From Entoloma clypeatum (Eukaryota > Basidiomycota > Agaricomycetes > Agaricales > Entolomataceae), in assembly GCA_963565915.1 (NCBI GenBank), contig OY751491.1, positions 2,976,001-3,040,000 of the forward strand: a stretch of 64,000 bases of DNA. Direction: 5' to 3'. The translations under genes were made by a program, and so were the position numbers. The notes under the pieces were generated by a model, which worked only from the letters and a program-made list of their open reading frames with translations, was not told the origin of the DNA and searched no databases. Shown in pieces: positions 35,878 to 48,407 of the stretch. Each line of letters begins with the position of its first letter. Position 1 is the first letter of the stretch.

Positions 35878-38035
35878 ATGGAGGACGACCTTGGCATAAC
35901 TTACCTGGTCGAGACCGCGCCACAGTTCTGGTCAGGTGTGTATCATGTTGAATTTCCCCCCTGCCAAAACTCATTCTTTTCGTCTAGAGCTCGAGGATAT
36001 CTTGAATTTTGGAACAAAAGATATGCCTACCCTCTCTCTGTTGGACTCTACCCTTCGACAGTCTCTCGCTCTATGTTCATCGTACCATGGCCAGTGCACT
36101 TCTTCCGAACCAGAATGCACACGAACTGACACCGTTAAAATAGAGCAGTATTTGCAGAGTCCACTACAGTTGGAGCATGCGTGTGAGCTGATTCTCGACT
36201 CGGAGATCTTTGAATTCCACTCAGAGCGTATGAGTGAGATATTAGTCGGCGATGTTCAATCGGTCTGTGGCGAGTCTGGGCTTTTCTATCGGAATACGGG
36301 GCTGAATTACCTCAGAGGACAGATCCACACTTGCAACTCATCATTTATCATATCCTATTCTGCTATGGGCACCGACGGAATGACTTCTTCCGATCCCACA
36401 AACGATTCCGGCCGTTGTTGCCATACCTCATGGATCATGTTCTGGTGGAGATTGACCCAGACGTCGAAGACACGTATTTTGGCGTAATTAGTGGTTCCAA
36501 TGGGCATTTAATGAACGTTCCTGTGCCCATTGAGGCGAAACTCAGGAGCGTGTCCGTAAGGTTGCTCTATGAAGTCTGTCGTGTGCAAAGGTTATCAGTG
36601 CAAGACCTCAGTGCGTATTGTCCTGTTTTATTCAATGGGTAATCAACATCCTTCTTCTTAGAAACATTTGACGATCCCTTTATCGATTACCTATTTGACC
36701 TTGTGGAACAAACGCGACATATGCACGATGACAGTTTCAATTACAATGTCATCAAGTTGATTGTCAGTCATCATTTGAATCTATAATTCTTCCGCTCATG
36801 GTGCCCCAGGTCTCTCTCAACGAGCAGTTCATGGTCGCTTCTTTACCCGACGAGGGCTCTCTTTACGATGAAGCCCAACCGCCAGAATCCAAAAATCGGG
36901 TTCTTCGAGTACTGATGCGGCGCCTGGGCTCTAGCAAGACTTTTGGCGAAAATATGATTTTCATGTTGAACCGCGCTGGTCAGTTGACTTCACTGTATCT
37001 CTGCGTATTCTGATTTCTGCCCAGGACGCAGTCCCGAAGACTTATGCATGCAACTTTTGATACTGAAGATTCTCTACGTCCTCTTCACGACGAAAGGGAC
37101 ATCTGAATACTTCTACACCAACGATCTTCGTGTTCTAGTCGATGTTTTTCTCCGTGAGATCCTTGACCTTGACGAGGATAGCGAATCAGTATGTTTGTTA
37201 CCTCATCTACAATCTGTTGGTCTCATGTAGCAATCAGTTGCGCCATACCTACCTCCGCGTGCTACATCCTCTGCTGACAAAAACCCAACTGCGTGAAGTT
37301 CCTTATAAGCGATCACAAATCGTCATCGCGCTTGAGTCTCTCGTAGCAAACTCTCCGGTCAGAGATGTGAACCTGACCACCAAACGATTAGTGGAGCGCT
37401 GCCTTGGGGGAGACTGGTGTGTGAACCTCACCAAAACTCGTCAAGGATCCAATACTTTGCTTCATGACATCCCAATCAACCGCGATCCGCCGCTCCGAAG
37501 TCCTACTCTACTTGATCATGTTCCTGCCGCTGCCCAGCTCGAACGTTCGAATTCCAAGAAGTTGAAATCCAGTAAGAGTGTAGAACATCTCAAAACGCAA
37601 CCCGGGGCACCCAAGCTACCTCGTTCAACTGCACAAGCACTTCGCCGGACAAGCAATTCGAGCGCAGCAAGCCTACCAGCAGTTACCACCCCCACGACTC
37701 CAGTACCCACTTCCGCTCCCCCGGTCCCTAGATATAGCGCAACCCAACCAGTCCAAATTGCTACCCATCCTCTCAATCGAAATCTGCAGCCGGAGTCCAC
37801 CGCCCATAACCGCCATTCTCAAGCTGCGGCGTCAATCAAGCAGGGCCTGTCGGACCAGTCACTACCACCTCGACGTTCCGCACCACCCCCTCCACCGAAA
37901 CGGCGGAAACCTCCCGCAATTCCAATTGAAAAAACGCTTAATGTTGCGACTATAACAACCCTTAGATCCTCCGTGTCCTCTCTACCGCTCACAAACATGA
38001 GGACATCGAAGCTCAAGGTGACTACCCCGTCGTAG
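35878..38035 (+). CDS. SPIN90/Ldb17 (Dip1) family actin-assembly regulator
   Basis: Members of this family (WISH/DIP/SPIN90, yeast Ldb17, fission yeast Dip1) activate Arp2/3 to make seed filaments at endocytic sites. The ATG at 35878 opens [18 protein letters not shown], and the first intron joins to [20 protein letters not shown]. Helical exons follow: [127 protein letters not shown] (the conserved centre of the leucine-rich domain), and [20 protein letters not shown]. The C-terminus is disordered with an SH3-binding-like [20 protein letters not shown] and ends LKVTTPS. About eight introns. Confidence 0.88.
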
Positions 38036-39030
38036 AGGACCTGGCAATGCACATTTCCATTCCTGTTTCCTCATTAACCCTCATTATCTGAACCTGTTCT
38101 TCTCAACCCACATAACCAACTTTGTATAAACAGCATCATCTCGATACACATCCGCATATCATCACGTTTGATTCTCCATACATTTCCTCTCGTGGATGTT
38201 GGTCTTTTTACCTCCAACATACCTCGCAATAGTTTCACATTATACGGTTTTAGTAGGTACGTTACTCAACTATATAATGGAAATATTTGTGGGGGGTATA
38301 CTATATATATTTCTTGTCGCACGCTCGATGTTCTCTCATTCACACCGGCAAGTCGAGGTTTTTCAGCCCGAAAACTTCTTTGAGATATAGAGAAATAGAA
38401 CCAAGTTTTCGGCAACGCTGAAAACCTCAACTTTCCGGTGTGATTTAACAAAATCCAAGGTCGATTCTCCAGAGAACTCACGACCTCACGTTTTTAACGT
38501 CCTCAGCGCCACTACCATTGCCCACTCTCTCTGTTCATAACACGAGTTGTCAACAGTCATGGATCCCTGGAGGCGTAAGCACGCATGAGGACATACACTA
38601 TCAACTCGTCCGGCCTCTTCCTGAGATAAATCCCGGCAGTGCGGTTCCGTGGGTTGTAGAGCGCGACATATATGTAGTAGATGTGCAGAACTTGGAAGGA
38701 CTTGCGACGATCAGTCCCCACAAGAGCTTGTTGATACAGTAAGTTGCTAAATATCTATTACACCAGATTTGGGTCTGGGCTAGTATGATACTAGTATTGG
38801 GCATGTAAGCATGCGGCTGCCGTGGCGGTCGTGTAGCAACACTGAGGTACAGCGGCAAGCACCCCGATCGGTTGTCAGATACAACAAGAATGATTGAAAG
38901 GATGAGACCAGCCCGGCTTTGTTCTCCCATCCTTTCGTCTTCTGGGCCTCTCCTCATTCTCGACCAGCTGGCCTGTTCTCTCACTCTTTTTTTTTGCGCT
39001 TTCTTCCACGCGCTCCACTAGATTCCCTTA
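38036..39030. other. intergenic between SPIN90 and Nox genes; contains a long hairpin
   Basis: About 1 kb without a recognisable gene. It holds the inverted repeat at 38340-38443 (separate entry). A frame from 38518 to 38742 is open for 74 codons but resembles nothing I know. CT-rich sequence at 38919-39015 is probably the promoter and leader of the Nox gene. Confidence 0.5.
38340..38443. repeat. imperfect inverted repeat, about 40-nt arms, 25-nt loop
   Basis: The left arm 38340-38377 begins TCACACCGG and ends CCGAAAACTT. The right arm 38403-38443 begins AAGTTTTCGG and ends CCGGTGTGA. Aligning the left arm to the reverse complement of the right arm gives long matched blocks (TCACACCGG, AAGT, GAGGTTTT, TCAGC, CCGAAAACTT), with two substitutions, a one-base gap and a four-base gap. 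The loop 38378-38402 is A-rich. Possible meanings are a microRNA-like precursor, a transcript-end structure for the SPIN90 gene, or a very small transposon relic. Confidence 0.85.
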
Positions 39031-41232
39031 ATGGCTTCCAAACATTCCTCTGGCCTCGACTTTTCCGACGGAAAGGGCTTTGCTCTGGATCAGCACCCCG
39101 ACATGACCGACATGTACCCTGGTGGCGCCCATCTTCAGCGTAACAGGACAGAGAGAAGGAGGTTGCAAGGTCTCCAACGCACCCTGACTTCCGGTTCTCT
39201 GAACAGGCCACCCCCAAAACCCACTAGCTGGCGGCAAAAATATGACCTCTGGATGATAAACGAGGGTGGCAGGCAGTTGTTCTTCGGCGCCTGGATATTC
39301 CTCCATTTCCTTGTTGCCGTCTTCGGGTTTATGAACTACCAAATCAAGGATAACTTGGTTGGTGCTCGGGCTACTTTTGGTATCACTTATCGTATGTCTC
39401 TTCCCTCCAAGTCCGCCCTTCCCTCCAATTGAACCCAGAGTCCAGCAATCGCTCGTTCGGCCGCTCTCGTCCTTCATGTCGATGTCATCTTCATTCTTCT
39501 CCCTGTCTGCCGCAACTTCGTCTCTCTCCTCCGCCGCACTCCTCTCAATTCCATCATTCCATTTGACAAGAATCTTACCTTGCACAAAGCTACCGCTTGG
39601 TCCATGGTCACTTGGACAGCCGTCCACGTTAGCGCTCATATGGTCAACTTTACCCGCCTAGCTATTGCGGATACTGACGCCAAGACTACGGGCCAGCGAG
39701 TCGTTGCTTTCCTCAGTGCCAATTTTCTTACTGGTCCTGGGGTGACAGGGTGGATTATGACTGTGGCCTTGGGGATCATGGCATTCTTTGCAGTCGAGAA
39801 GAGGAGGAGGGCACATTTCGAGAGGTTTTGGTACTCGCATCATCTTTTCATCGTCTTCTTCATCAACTGGCAGCTACATGGTATGTTCTGCATGATTAAG
39901 CCTGACCGGCCTCCGTATTGTTCCTACGATAATATCGGTGTTTTCTGGGTGAGTCCTTATCAAAAGGCAAAGACGCTTTTCCCGGTTTCTGACACACAGT
40001 GTTGACAGCGATACTGGCTGATTGGAGGACTCATTTGGATATACGAGCGCATTCTCCGTGAAATTCGTTCTCGTCATATCACATATATATCCAAAGTCAT
40101 ACAGCACCCGTCGAACGTCATGGAGTTGCAAATAAAGAAGGAGAAAACCACAACCCGGGCTGGTCAATACATCTTCCTGTCATGTCCTGAGATCTCGTAT
40201 TTCCAATGGCATCCCTTCACCCTTACAAGGTATGTACTTTGATCATCAGTCTTGCGATATCATAGTTGAGGGCATGGCATTAGTGCACCCGAGGAGGATT
40301 ACATTTCCGTCCATATTCGAGTCGTGGGCGACTTCACCAAAGCCCTGGCCAAGGCTGTGGGGTGTGACTTTGAGACAATGGACAAGAGCAAGAGCGATCC
40401 AGCTGACGGCGGCAAAGTCGTTAGCACAGCCGCTAATCCCTCCCTTAATCGCACTTTGCCACGCGTCATGGTGGACGGCCCTTTTGGTAGCGCCAGCGAA
40501 GATTTCTTGAATTATGAGACGGTCCTGCTTGTTGGTGCTGGGATTGGTGTCACTCCATTTGCCTCGTGAGTGTCTGGCTTTCAGGTTGTCTGTTCATGTT
40601 ACCCATCATGGCCAGGATCCTCAAGTCGATCTGGTATCGTATGAACAACTTCAACAACTCTAAGCGTACTCGCCTATCCAGGGTAGATATCTGACATATT
40701 GCCTTTTCCCATCGATGAACCCCCCGATTGCAATAGGTCTATTTTACCTGGGTCATTCGTGACTTTGGCACAGCTGAATGGTTCCATTCCCTTCTCCATG
40801 CTATAGAAGAACAGGATACGCAGAATCGAATCGAAATCAACATCTACCTAACCGCTAAAATAAAGGAGGATGACATGAACAATATCATCGTGCAGGATGT
40901 TGGTGCAGAGAAGGATGCTATCACGTCGTTGAGGGCCCCTACGCACTTCGGCCGGCCGAATTGGGATAGGGTGTTCGGGAGCATAGTAGACAAACATCCG
41001 GACACGGATGTTGGTGTCGTGAGTCCTGACCAGTTTCTTGAAGAGCTCAAGGGGGCTGATCAGACTATTTTCCCCGCAGTTTTTTTGTGGACCTCCCGTG
41101 CTATCGAGACAACTACATGCAATGTCTAATAAATACTCTCAACCGACAGGAACGAGATTCTTCTTTGGAAAAGGTATCGCACATGTGGTCTTACATCCGC
41201 CTTTTTAACTCGTGTTTTCAGAGAATTTTTGA
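39031..41232 (+). CDS. superoxide-generating NADPH oxidase, NoxB-type
   Basis: Fungal Nox enzymes make localised superoxide for development. The ATG at 39031 opens [20 protein letters not shown]. An N-terminal extension of roughly 70 residues before [17 protein letters not shown] favours the NoxB rather than the NoxA class. The heme-binding helices are visible: [20 protein letters not shown] (with AHMVNF) and [20 protein letters not shown] (with HG). FAD site: [25 protein letters not shown] site: [34 protein letters not shown] and [15 protein letters not shown]. The last intron joins RFFFGK|ENF, giving the phenylalanine C-terminus typical of Nox, with the stop at 41230-41232. Introns of about 50-65 bp occur near 39391, 39947, 40232, 40566, 40684, 41018 and 41175. 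Activation through Rac and a p67-like regulator is known for the family and not visible here. Confidence 0.92.
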
Positions 41233-41830
41233 AAGACGGAGATGAGGGAGAACGATGTGATGTTCTGGTTGTCTTCGAAGTTGGAACCCGTTGTGCTTTT
41301 AGTCACATACTTGTACGGTGGTTTCGTCCGGAAGTGAACATCGGCGGCGAATTAGGTAGTATCATTGGATGACCATCTATTTCTACAGTGCCTCTATTGA
41401 ACCGTATATTCGACAAAAGAGCCATCGCGCTGGGAATGGAACTCATCAGAATCTGAGAGTATGGTTGTAACTCGTTTCCAGGCAAGTTTCAGGCAATTCG
41501 ATTGGCTCACAGTGATCACCAGCCAGTCAGATCTCTCTGGAAATGAGTTGCAAACATACGCTAATCGTCGCGAATGCAGTGAAACAGATTGCAACGAGCA
41601 GTGAAAAGGATACATACATTGTGAACTTTATGTATGTATGTATGTATGTATAGGATTCCCGCAGGAGTAAAGTCGTAAAATCCCATCCCCAACCCCTCAA
41701 ACTATATACATAGTCCCAATGCATCCCATCTTTCGCGATATCCGACTCCAATGTATAATAGGAAGCAACACCACGCTCGATTCCGGAAAATGCACATGGA
41801 ACAATTACAAGGTTCGTCGCTTACAGGCAC
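41233..41830. other. intergenic between convergent Nox and GH55 genes; GTAT microsatellite
   Basis: Shared 3' flanks of two convergent genes. A TGTA tetranucleotide repeat of five and a half units occupies 41631-41652, preceded by a short inverted ATACATAC at about 41610. No coding potential seen. Confidence 0.5.
41631..41652. repeat. (TGTA)n microsatellite
   Basis: About 22 bp of perfect TGTA tetranucleotide repeats lie in the convergent 3' intergenic region. Confidence 0.9.
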
Positions 41831-44800
41831 TCAAGTTCTACTCCATGCAGTGACCGTCTGAGCAAACCCATTCTGGTTCGAACTCTGGTTGACAATCCCC
41901 TGCCCATTCAGGCTCAGCTGATAAGTGGTCCCGACGGTCGACAGACTATAGATTGATACCGAGGATGTGCTGTCAACATTGAAAAGTTGCGGTTGACAGG
42001 AAACGGTGTCCAAGCAGGTTTGAGCGTAGTTCTGATAGAAGCTATAGAGCCCAGCACCTAAAAGCATGTTCACGCTACAAGTCAATGATGAGTTTCAACT
42101 GGAGGGCGCACCAAAAATAATGATATCGGAAGACTTTGTGATACTGACAGCCCAAGCAGCAGTTAGGGCGCTGGAGAAAGAGGGATCGCTATAGGCAGTA
42201 TTCGTGGTGAAAGGTGAAGGAGATGGTTGATAATAGGGCTAGAATATCTACGTCAGTCATTAGCCAATACCCATAACAATGATTTGGCCTACAGTTTCGG
42301 TCTGAATCAAGCCCATGTAATGATTTTGCGCATTGACTAGGTTATATTGGTAGAGTGCATGGTGTTCAGCTAAGGGAACAAAATGCTCGATGTTGTGCAA
42401 GACTAGATAGCCTTTGACGACTTACAACCTAGTATGGCGAAGCCAAGCGGGGGACTTTAAGTGAAAACAAAAAGGGGAGGTCACACACGGGCTCACCCGT
42501 GCCAATCATCCAGACAGGTCCTGCTGACTGGGAAAGAAGACCTCTGCCGGAGTAAATGTTAATTTGATCATTGTTTGCGGAATCGAGGTCGTGATCAGCT
42601 AGCCAAACCCAAGTACCCTGCCAAAAAGTGCTTAGTTTGGTACGTTGGCTGTTTAGAATGCTCACCTCAAGGTAAGCAGTTGATCCGGAGGTAAGATGTA
42701 AAGCGAGGAAAGCACCGTAGCAATTCGTGGTTCCACCACTACCACTGCTTGGGCACTGCGACAGCTGCAGTTTGGTGCCAGCAGCTGAGGAACATTAGGA
42801 ATTGATTTTGTGTAGATGCAAGAAGCGCTTACTTCCTCCAATTCTACCGAGACGCGCTCAGGGGTCGCCTTGAAGATCGATACATTACTTACCTGATGTG
42901 TGAGTCCCACATACCGGCTCCCCCATTTTGTCCACTGGGTTGTTTAACATTCCATTGTACGACGACAGCGCCAGGAGCTGCCAACGGAATTTTAGTTGTT
43001 GATAATCAAGGAAAAAAAATTTGTCAAACCCGGGCCGATTGTAGTGAAGACGATGTCTGAGATTTCAACCACGCCTTGCGAATTAACTGCGCCAACTTGC
43101 ACGACAGGTTGTGGACTGTCGATGTTCTGGAACGCCGCTCCTGAACCCGCAATGACGGACCATGCCTCGCCGATCATCTGGGTACCAGCAGGTATCATAA
43201 GGGTTGATGTGACCACATATGTTCCAGCGTCGAAAAATATGATCTTGCAGCCTGAATACTATAGGTCAATGTCAATTGTGTTCGGAACCAGATCATTATA
43301 CGAAGCACACCTTGTTAAATATAGCCTGAAGAGCAGCAGTATCATCCGTTCGGCCGTTGCCCTTCGCGCCATTTGATCTCACACTGACGAATTGGCTAGG
43401 AGTATATGCCGCATATTGAGGATGTGTTTTTCCGAAGATGTTTCCGGAAGTGTCAAGGAGTACAGAGGGCTTTACCACATTGTTAATGCTCCCTTGGGTG
43501 AAAGTAGCTGTCGGGTTGGTTCCTTTAAATATGTTGCCTTGTCCCCAAGAGGCGATCGTCGTTGTTCCAGTGGTACCAGCGAGCACAACCGTTCCATTGG
43601 CTACTCCAACGGCAGTCAGAACATTGGTGAGTTTGATATTGTTTAGGACAAGGGATCCAGCAAGGCTGCTCCTGCTCAAATGGGAGGTGCGAACAAAGAT
43701 AGGAGTATTCGTAACAATAGCATCGATGACGGCGACCGCTCCAACGCTCTGGGGTGCCTGTGAGTATCCACAGCTTCTCACATTGCATTGTGATCACTTT
43801 ACTTGAGTGGCCTGCGTGGTTCCGCCAGTGTTCAGATCGAAACCAACCTGATAAAGGCTGTCAGAACACGTTGTTGACCGCGGCCATCTTCACAAACCTG
43901 GCAATTATTGATGTTGACACGTTGGAAAGTCCAGCCTGCGAGCTCGTAAACGGAGAACGTTCGAAAGCAGGAGGGTGATACTAACCCCAGCTCCACGGAC
44001 TGTAGATTGCAGACTGCGCATTGCTAATAGTGATGTTGCGAACCGTAAACCTGGAGGAGCATCGTGATAAAAATCGTGCAGCCACGGGTGGGAGACTTGC
44101 TGTTGATTTCCGACCCACATCCCGAATTTTCCTGTCAAACATGAGTGCTCCATTCCAATGAAAGTAATCTAGATGAGAGCCACCTCCGTAGAAGACGAGA
44201 TCACCCATGAAACCACCGCTAAAGGAGTCGTCATGTCACTGGGTGTCAGGCAGAGTCCAAATTCACCTTCCATTCTCCATCCAAATACCTGTGGTCGAAA
44301 TTTTGGATTTAATTATCATGTTGTGGACCGCAATACGCACCTTGATGAGCAGTGTTCGAGGCAGTTGACATGCGAAAGACGATGTTCATCAAAGACGTAG
44401 CTTGGGAAACTTGCCAATGGATGCCAGTGCCTGACTTCGTAGCAGGCACGCTAAATTGAGATTGCATCAGTACATATACTTTGAGGCGCGCGTTTTACAC
44501 ACCGGGTGATATCGATGATGAAATTTCTCACTGAACGGAAGCTGTTGAACGGAAGATATAAGAGCTTCGGATTTCAAACAGTACCATGGAATACTGGCAA
44601 GTTATTTTGATTAGTATACCATTGAGCGCCACCGCCTCCAGGAATATAGGGGTCGGCGTCTACCTTTAACGTGAGCATCGCTCATATATCAATTCGAGAA
44701 GGGAAACGAACCGATAATTGCAATCCCATCGAAGCCCGCAGAGGCCAGGAGGGTGGGTGGATTTCTGGCATCCCCAATGAGTTGGGTATAATAGTAAGCA

Positions 44801-45371
44801 ATGATCGGTGCAGAAACAAGATAGGTCCTTTTGCTTGCATGAGATGGTAAGGACAACGAATTTGGGACCGACTGACCCCGTCGGGAAGTAGGCGACCGCC
44901 GGCGTGACGCTGATACGACAAGAAGTGAGAAGGGACGCTAATTACAAGCCTGGCATTCATACGTGCTGGACTCACAGCCCTCACCGCAACGGCCGCCTGA
45001 AGAGATTGCGGCGCTGTGGTGCTCTGTGAGCGAGCATTGTTAAATAAGCTCCCGGGAAATTACTTGATTGCAGAAGTATCATCAGTAACACCATCGCCCT
45101 TTGCGCCAAAATCCTTGGAGAAATGAGATTAGATCTATAGATTAGTTACGCCTAATATTCTCACTTTTACGTTTCTGAAAACTTGGTAGGTACTAGGGTT
45201 CGAATTGAAGGCTGATATTCCTTGGTGTGCAATGGCCTGCATCCAATAAGGGTCGCCAGGTGCTGCAGTACCAGCGGCCAGAGGGGTCGTACATGCAGTA
45301 CCAAGCCCAGAAACGGGGCCGCTTAGGACGAGTAACATGGTTGGCAAGAAAAGAGGTTGGAAGGGAAGCAT
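41831..45371 (-). CDS. secreted exo-beta-1,3-glucanase, GH55 (tandem pectate-lyase-3 type beta-helices)
   Basis: Predicted extracellular glucanase acting on beta-1,3-glucans such as its own or other fungal walls. The ATG at 45371 opens a signal peptide, MLPFQPLFLPTMLLVLSGPV, with a likely cleavage after VSG. The mature part begins with ACTTPLAAGTAAPGDPYWMQ and FRNVKDFGAKGDGVTDDTSAI across an intron, the start of the first beta-helix. Further exons give ADPYIPGGGGAQWY, GTGIHWQVSQATSLMN, GGFMGDLVFYGGGS and TNTPIFVRTSHL. The second helix starts FVSVRSNGAKGNGRTDDTAA, then STLMIPAGTQMIGEAWSVIA, VVVQWNVKQP, LEGTWVWLADHDLDSANNDQ and INIYSGRGLLSQSAGPVWMI. The end is GFAQTVTAWSRT at 41831. Two GAKG-R/DG-TDD motifs are the hallmark of GH55. 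It has at least fifteen short introns. Catalytic residues were not located. Confidence 0.9.
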
Positions 45372-48300
45372 GATCCTTGTACAAAACTGGCGCGTCCGAG
45401 AGTGCTATCATGGAATTCTGCTCTTCGTCGGTTTATATATGCTCGAAGAGTAACTTTATGGTTTGATTCCAACCATACTTGCGGCCATGATGGGTTTAAA
45501 AGCGCATGGTGCATACTTGCATTTGCATCCGCGTGATGACCACACGATCCTTGCCCAAAGTCTTGTGTTGAGACGCCAGTGCAAAAGGAGGGATGGGATA
45601 GGATCACCTGCTGCAATTTTTTTTCAACTGTTAAATCCATTCCTTCAAATAGCCATAACCAATAGTTCCTACTTGGTGTATGTGGGATGGCGGACGACGA
45701 TCCCGTGAGCTTCCGATCCGAGGGATGAAATTCGGGCGGATGTAGAGGCCACCGCTTGCAGCTGTCCAAGCGGCAACAGGACATCCCTTGAACGATTGAA
45801 CAGGATCAACAGTACCACACGTTATAACGACAATCTATGTAAATGAGAATGATCTTACATTGTGTCTGGCACGGCATGAACGAACGGCACGGACAGGGCA
45901 GCTTGCGGCATTTGAAGAGTGGATGCAGCGATAGCAGGCAGTCCGAAGCATTCAAGTGGACAGTCATCGAGCCGTCGACGGTTGACCTGATGATCGAGCA
46001 CATGGACACCCCGGCATATGTGGGGTGGTGTTCTTCGATTTGTCCGGAACTTTGTCTGTGCGTGGTGCGAAGGTCGGGGGTCTCTTATTGAGACTCCTCT
46101 GTTGAGGAGATATCGCAACCTGAAAACGGTATTCTTCCTCCTGTAATCGTTGGGTTGTAGTAGATCCAGCCGACGGTCCAAATGGGACTGAATGGACGAA
46201 AGAATCCCTGTCACATAAGATGAGTAGGCCAAACTTCCACGTATATGGGTAACGGCGAGAGGAAACGGGAAGAGAAATTAGGTTGCGATCTTGGCAGGTT
46301 ATGCAGGTCCGAGAGGTGTGACCAAAGGCCATTCCACCAGTTCCTGACCAAGCATCTCACCCAAGGATAACACGTTAGCAATTATTATATGGCGCAGCCA
46401 CCCCCCCCTCCATCTTTGAGGTTTGGAGGTCAGACTTGGTTTATGAGGAGACTCATTGATAACGGGCTGGCTGTACCCGATCATACATTTGCAAGAGATG
46501 CGCTCATCATGGCTGACATCATGTCGCTCTCATCCTATAGAAGTCTGTATGAAGTCAACGTTGACGCGAAAGCACATACCTCATGGTACCAGCGCGCAAG
46601 AATATACAGAGGGCAAGCGACCGAGGGCAGGTGAAGAGTGAAAGTCCCTGTGGATGATTTGAAAACGCCGGATCCCTTGGCAATGACAATAAAATTGTTC
46701 AGTCGAAAGGAGGTGCCCTCGGTACTGGTTCAAGTTAGTCTGACGACCCCACCACTGTGACAGTGGCGACTCACGCGACGTCCTCCCACACACCATCCTT
46801 CACACTGGTTAAATCGACGTACTAAGGAGTGTTACGATCCTGTTACACCCTCGAGCTGGAAAACCGTCGAAGTTCAGCCCATTCCCCGATTCGAGACCAA
46901 CCAGAAAACGAAGAAGTGTCTTCATCATCCAAGGAGAATCAACATTCCGTTAAACGATGATGATACGACACCCAATTACTTTTCTGGTGGCCGCGCCTAA
47001 GCTTCAAACTGGGTCAGAACGTGCATCCTCTGGAGCGACTGGAACATCTCCTTGACTGGCGTTGGTTTACTTGAATCTGATCCACTTGTCGGTTGACAGG
47101 CCATGCAAACTTCAAGTCCATGGAGCCAATAAACTTAGATCCTATCAACATTACTGAAGAAGTTAAAGGTAAATTTTTGTTAATCCTCCCATTCTCCTTA
47201 CATCAATGAGCTGCAAGGAATGAATTGTCTTGACTGACGACGACATTCCGTTATTGCCCCCTTTCAACAAAGGTTATAGACCCAGTGTAGACGAATATCA
47301 CTCGTCGCGTCATGTACATGCAATGTGCACAGGCTGGCGTGGAGGGGACTCGCCCGACGGGTTTTGAAGAACATCAGCCTGGTCCCATCGAAAAATCAGG
47401 GTCCGAACGTGGCGCAAGGGTCGTAGACTGACAAGAATGGAACCTGGCAATTTGTGGTGTCGTTTCAGGGCTGAGGGAACGGTACCTCTGAGCTGGCGTT
47501 GGTCTATTAGCTTGTCCAACCTGCTTGAATGGGATGCGCGATTCGCTGGCTTCAAAAGTATGTACATATGCAAGACATATGTGTATCTTGAAGTAAATTG
47601 GCTGATCAAGTGTTCCTGAGGCCATCAAAATCTGTTCATTACTAGGGTTGACGCCAGCGTTACGCCAGTGCGTTATGAATCTCTGCAAGACCGCTCTCTA
47701 CCTAGTCGCCTATGAAGTTGAGATCTCGGATTTTCTTGTGGGGACTTGTCCGTAACCATCGCCCCCGGTTGTATTTTCACTCTCGGAGCCATCACGAGCT
47801 GCGGTCTATCACTGGTCTCGAACGTGTCCAACTTCCTGTTTCTTACACTATGGTTGACGCTGTACACCTAGCCTGTCCAACCAGGTGGATGAGGACTGTG
47901 GGAACAAGCATGGATCACCAATATCGTGCAGAGAAGTAACACTGGCAGGTGGTGGGCCGCTTCCTCGGGCTGGCGGCGCACAATAAAATATCGCTCGGCG
48001 GACGATCGTCTGAGTATTGACCGCCGCCTTCCCATATCTGACGCCTGGCGGGAGTCACTGGTTCGGCAAAAACTGTGTGCATTGATTCCCGGAAGTTTGG
48101 AACGTATCAATATGTAGGCTTAACATATCATGTAAGTCTTATGGTCGTATTGAGTGCCGTGTGCTCGCATAACACCATAATACAAGAGTAAGTCGGCGCC
48201 TGCGATAGTCAATGGAGCCAAAGCCCCACCCAGAAAGCCCCAAAGCAGGTCGGTAGAAATAGGCACGCGATGATACGCCTGCTCGCATCATCACCGAACG

Positions 48301-48405
48301 GCAAGGGCAGCCCACCAATGCATCTCCTCTGACGTCGCGCAAGTCCGCTACCTGAGCAAATGACCCTGCCCACTGACATACAGCCACCGCAAAGACGCAA
48401 CGGTC
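45372..48405. other. gene-poor 3 kb interval, no gene supported
   Basis: The interval contains the GH55 promoter (right of 45371) and then about 2.5 kb with only short, mutually overlapping frames on both strands. The longest (about 120 codons at 45855-46332 minus, 81 codons at 46389-46634 plus, 104 codons at 47374-47688 minus) have no recognisable motif, no consistent splice-linked continuation and no clear start context. A short exon-like MEPINLDPINITEEVK with a following GTAAAT donor lies at about 47121-47169, but nothing to join it to was found. The stretch ends at a transposon remnant, so it may be decayed repeat-rich DNA. Confidence 0.5.
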
Positions 48406-48407
48406 TA

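Noticed and set aside
38518..38742. 74-codon plus-strand frame before the Nox gene
   Set aside because: No motif, poor start context and no splice partner. Too short to support alone.
45855..46332. Two overlapping minus-strand frames of about 120 codons
   Set aside because: Overlapping frames, no known motif, no splice-linked continuation. Likely chance in GC-balanced DNA.
47030..47700. Repeated CTGGCGTTGG-type words suggesting a decayed repeat
   Set aside because: Only an 11-bp exact match with weak flanking similarity. Not enough to call a repeat without a genome search.
48139..48387. Minus-strand frame of 82 codons ending at the transposon
   Set aside because: Considered as a gene disrupted by the element. 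Joining across the TA site gives no recognisable protein, so there is no support.
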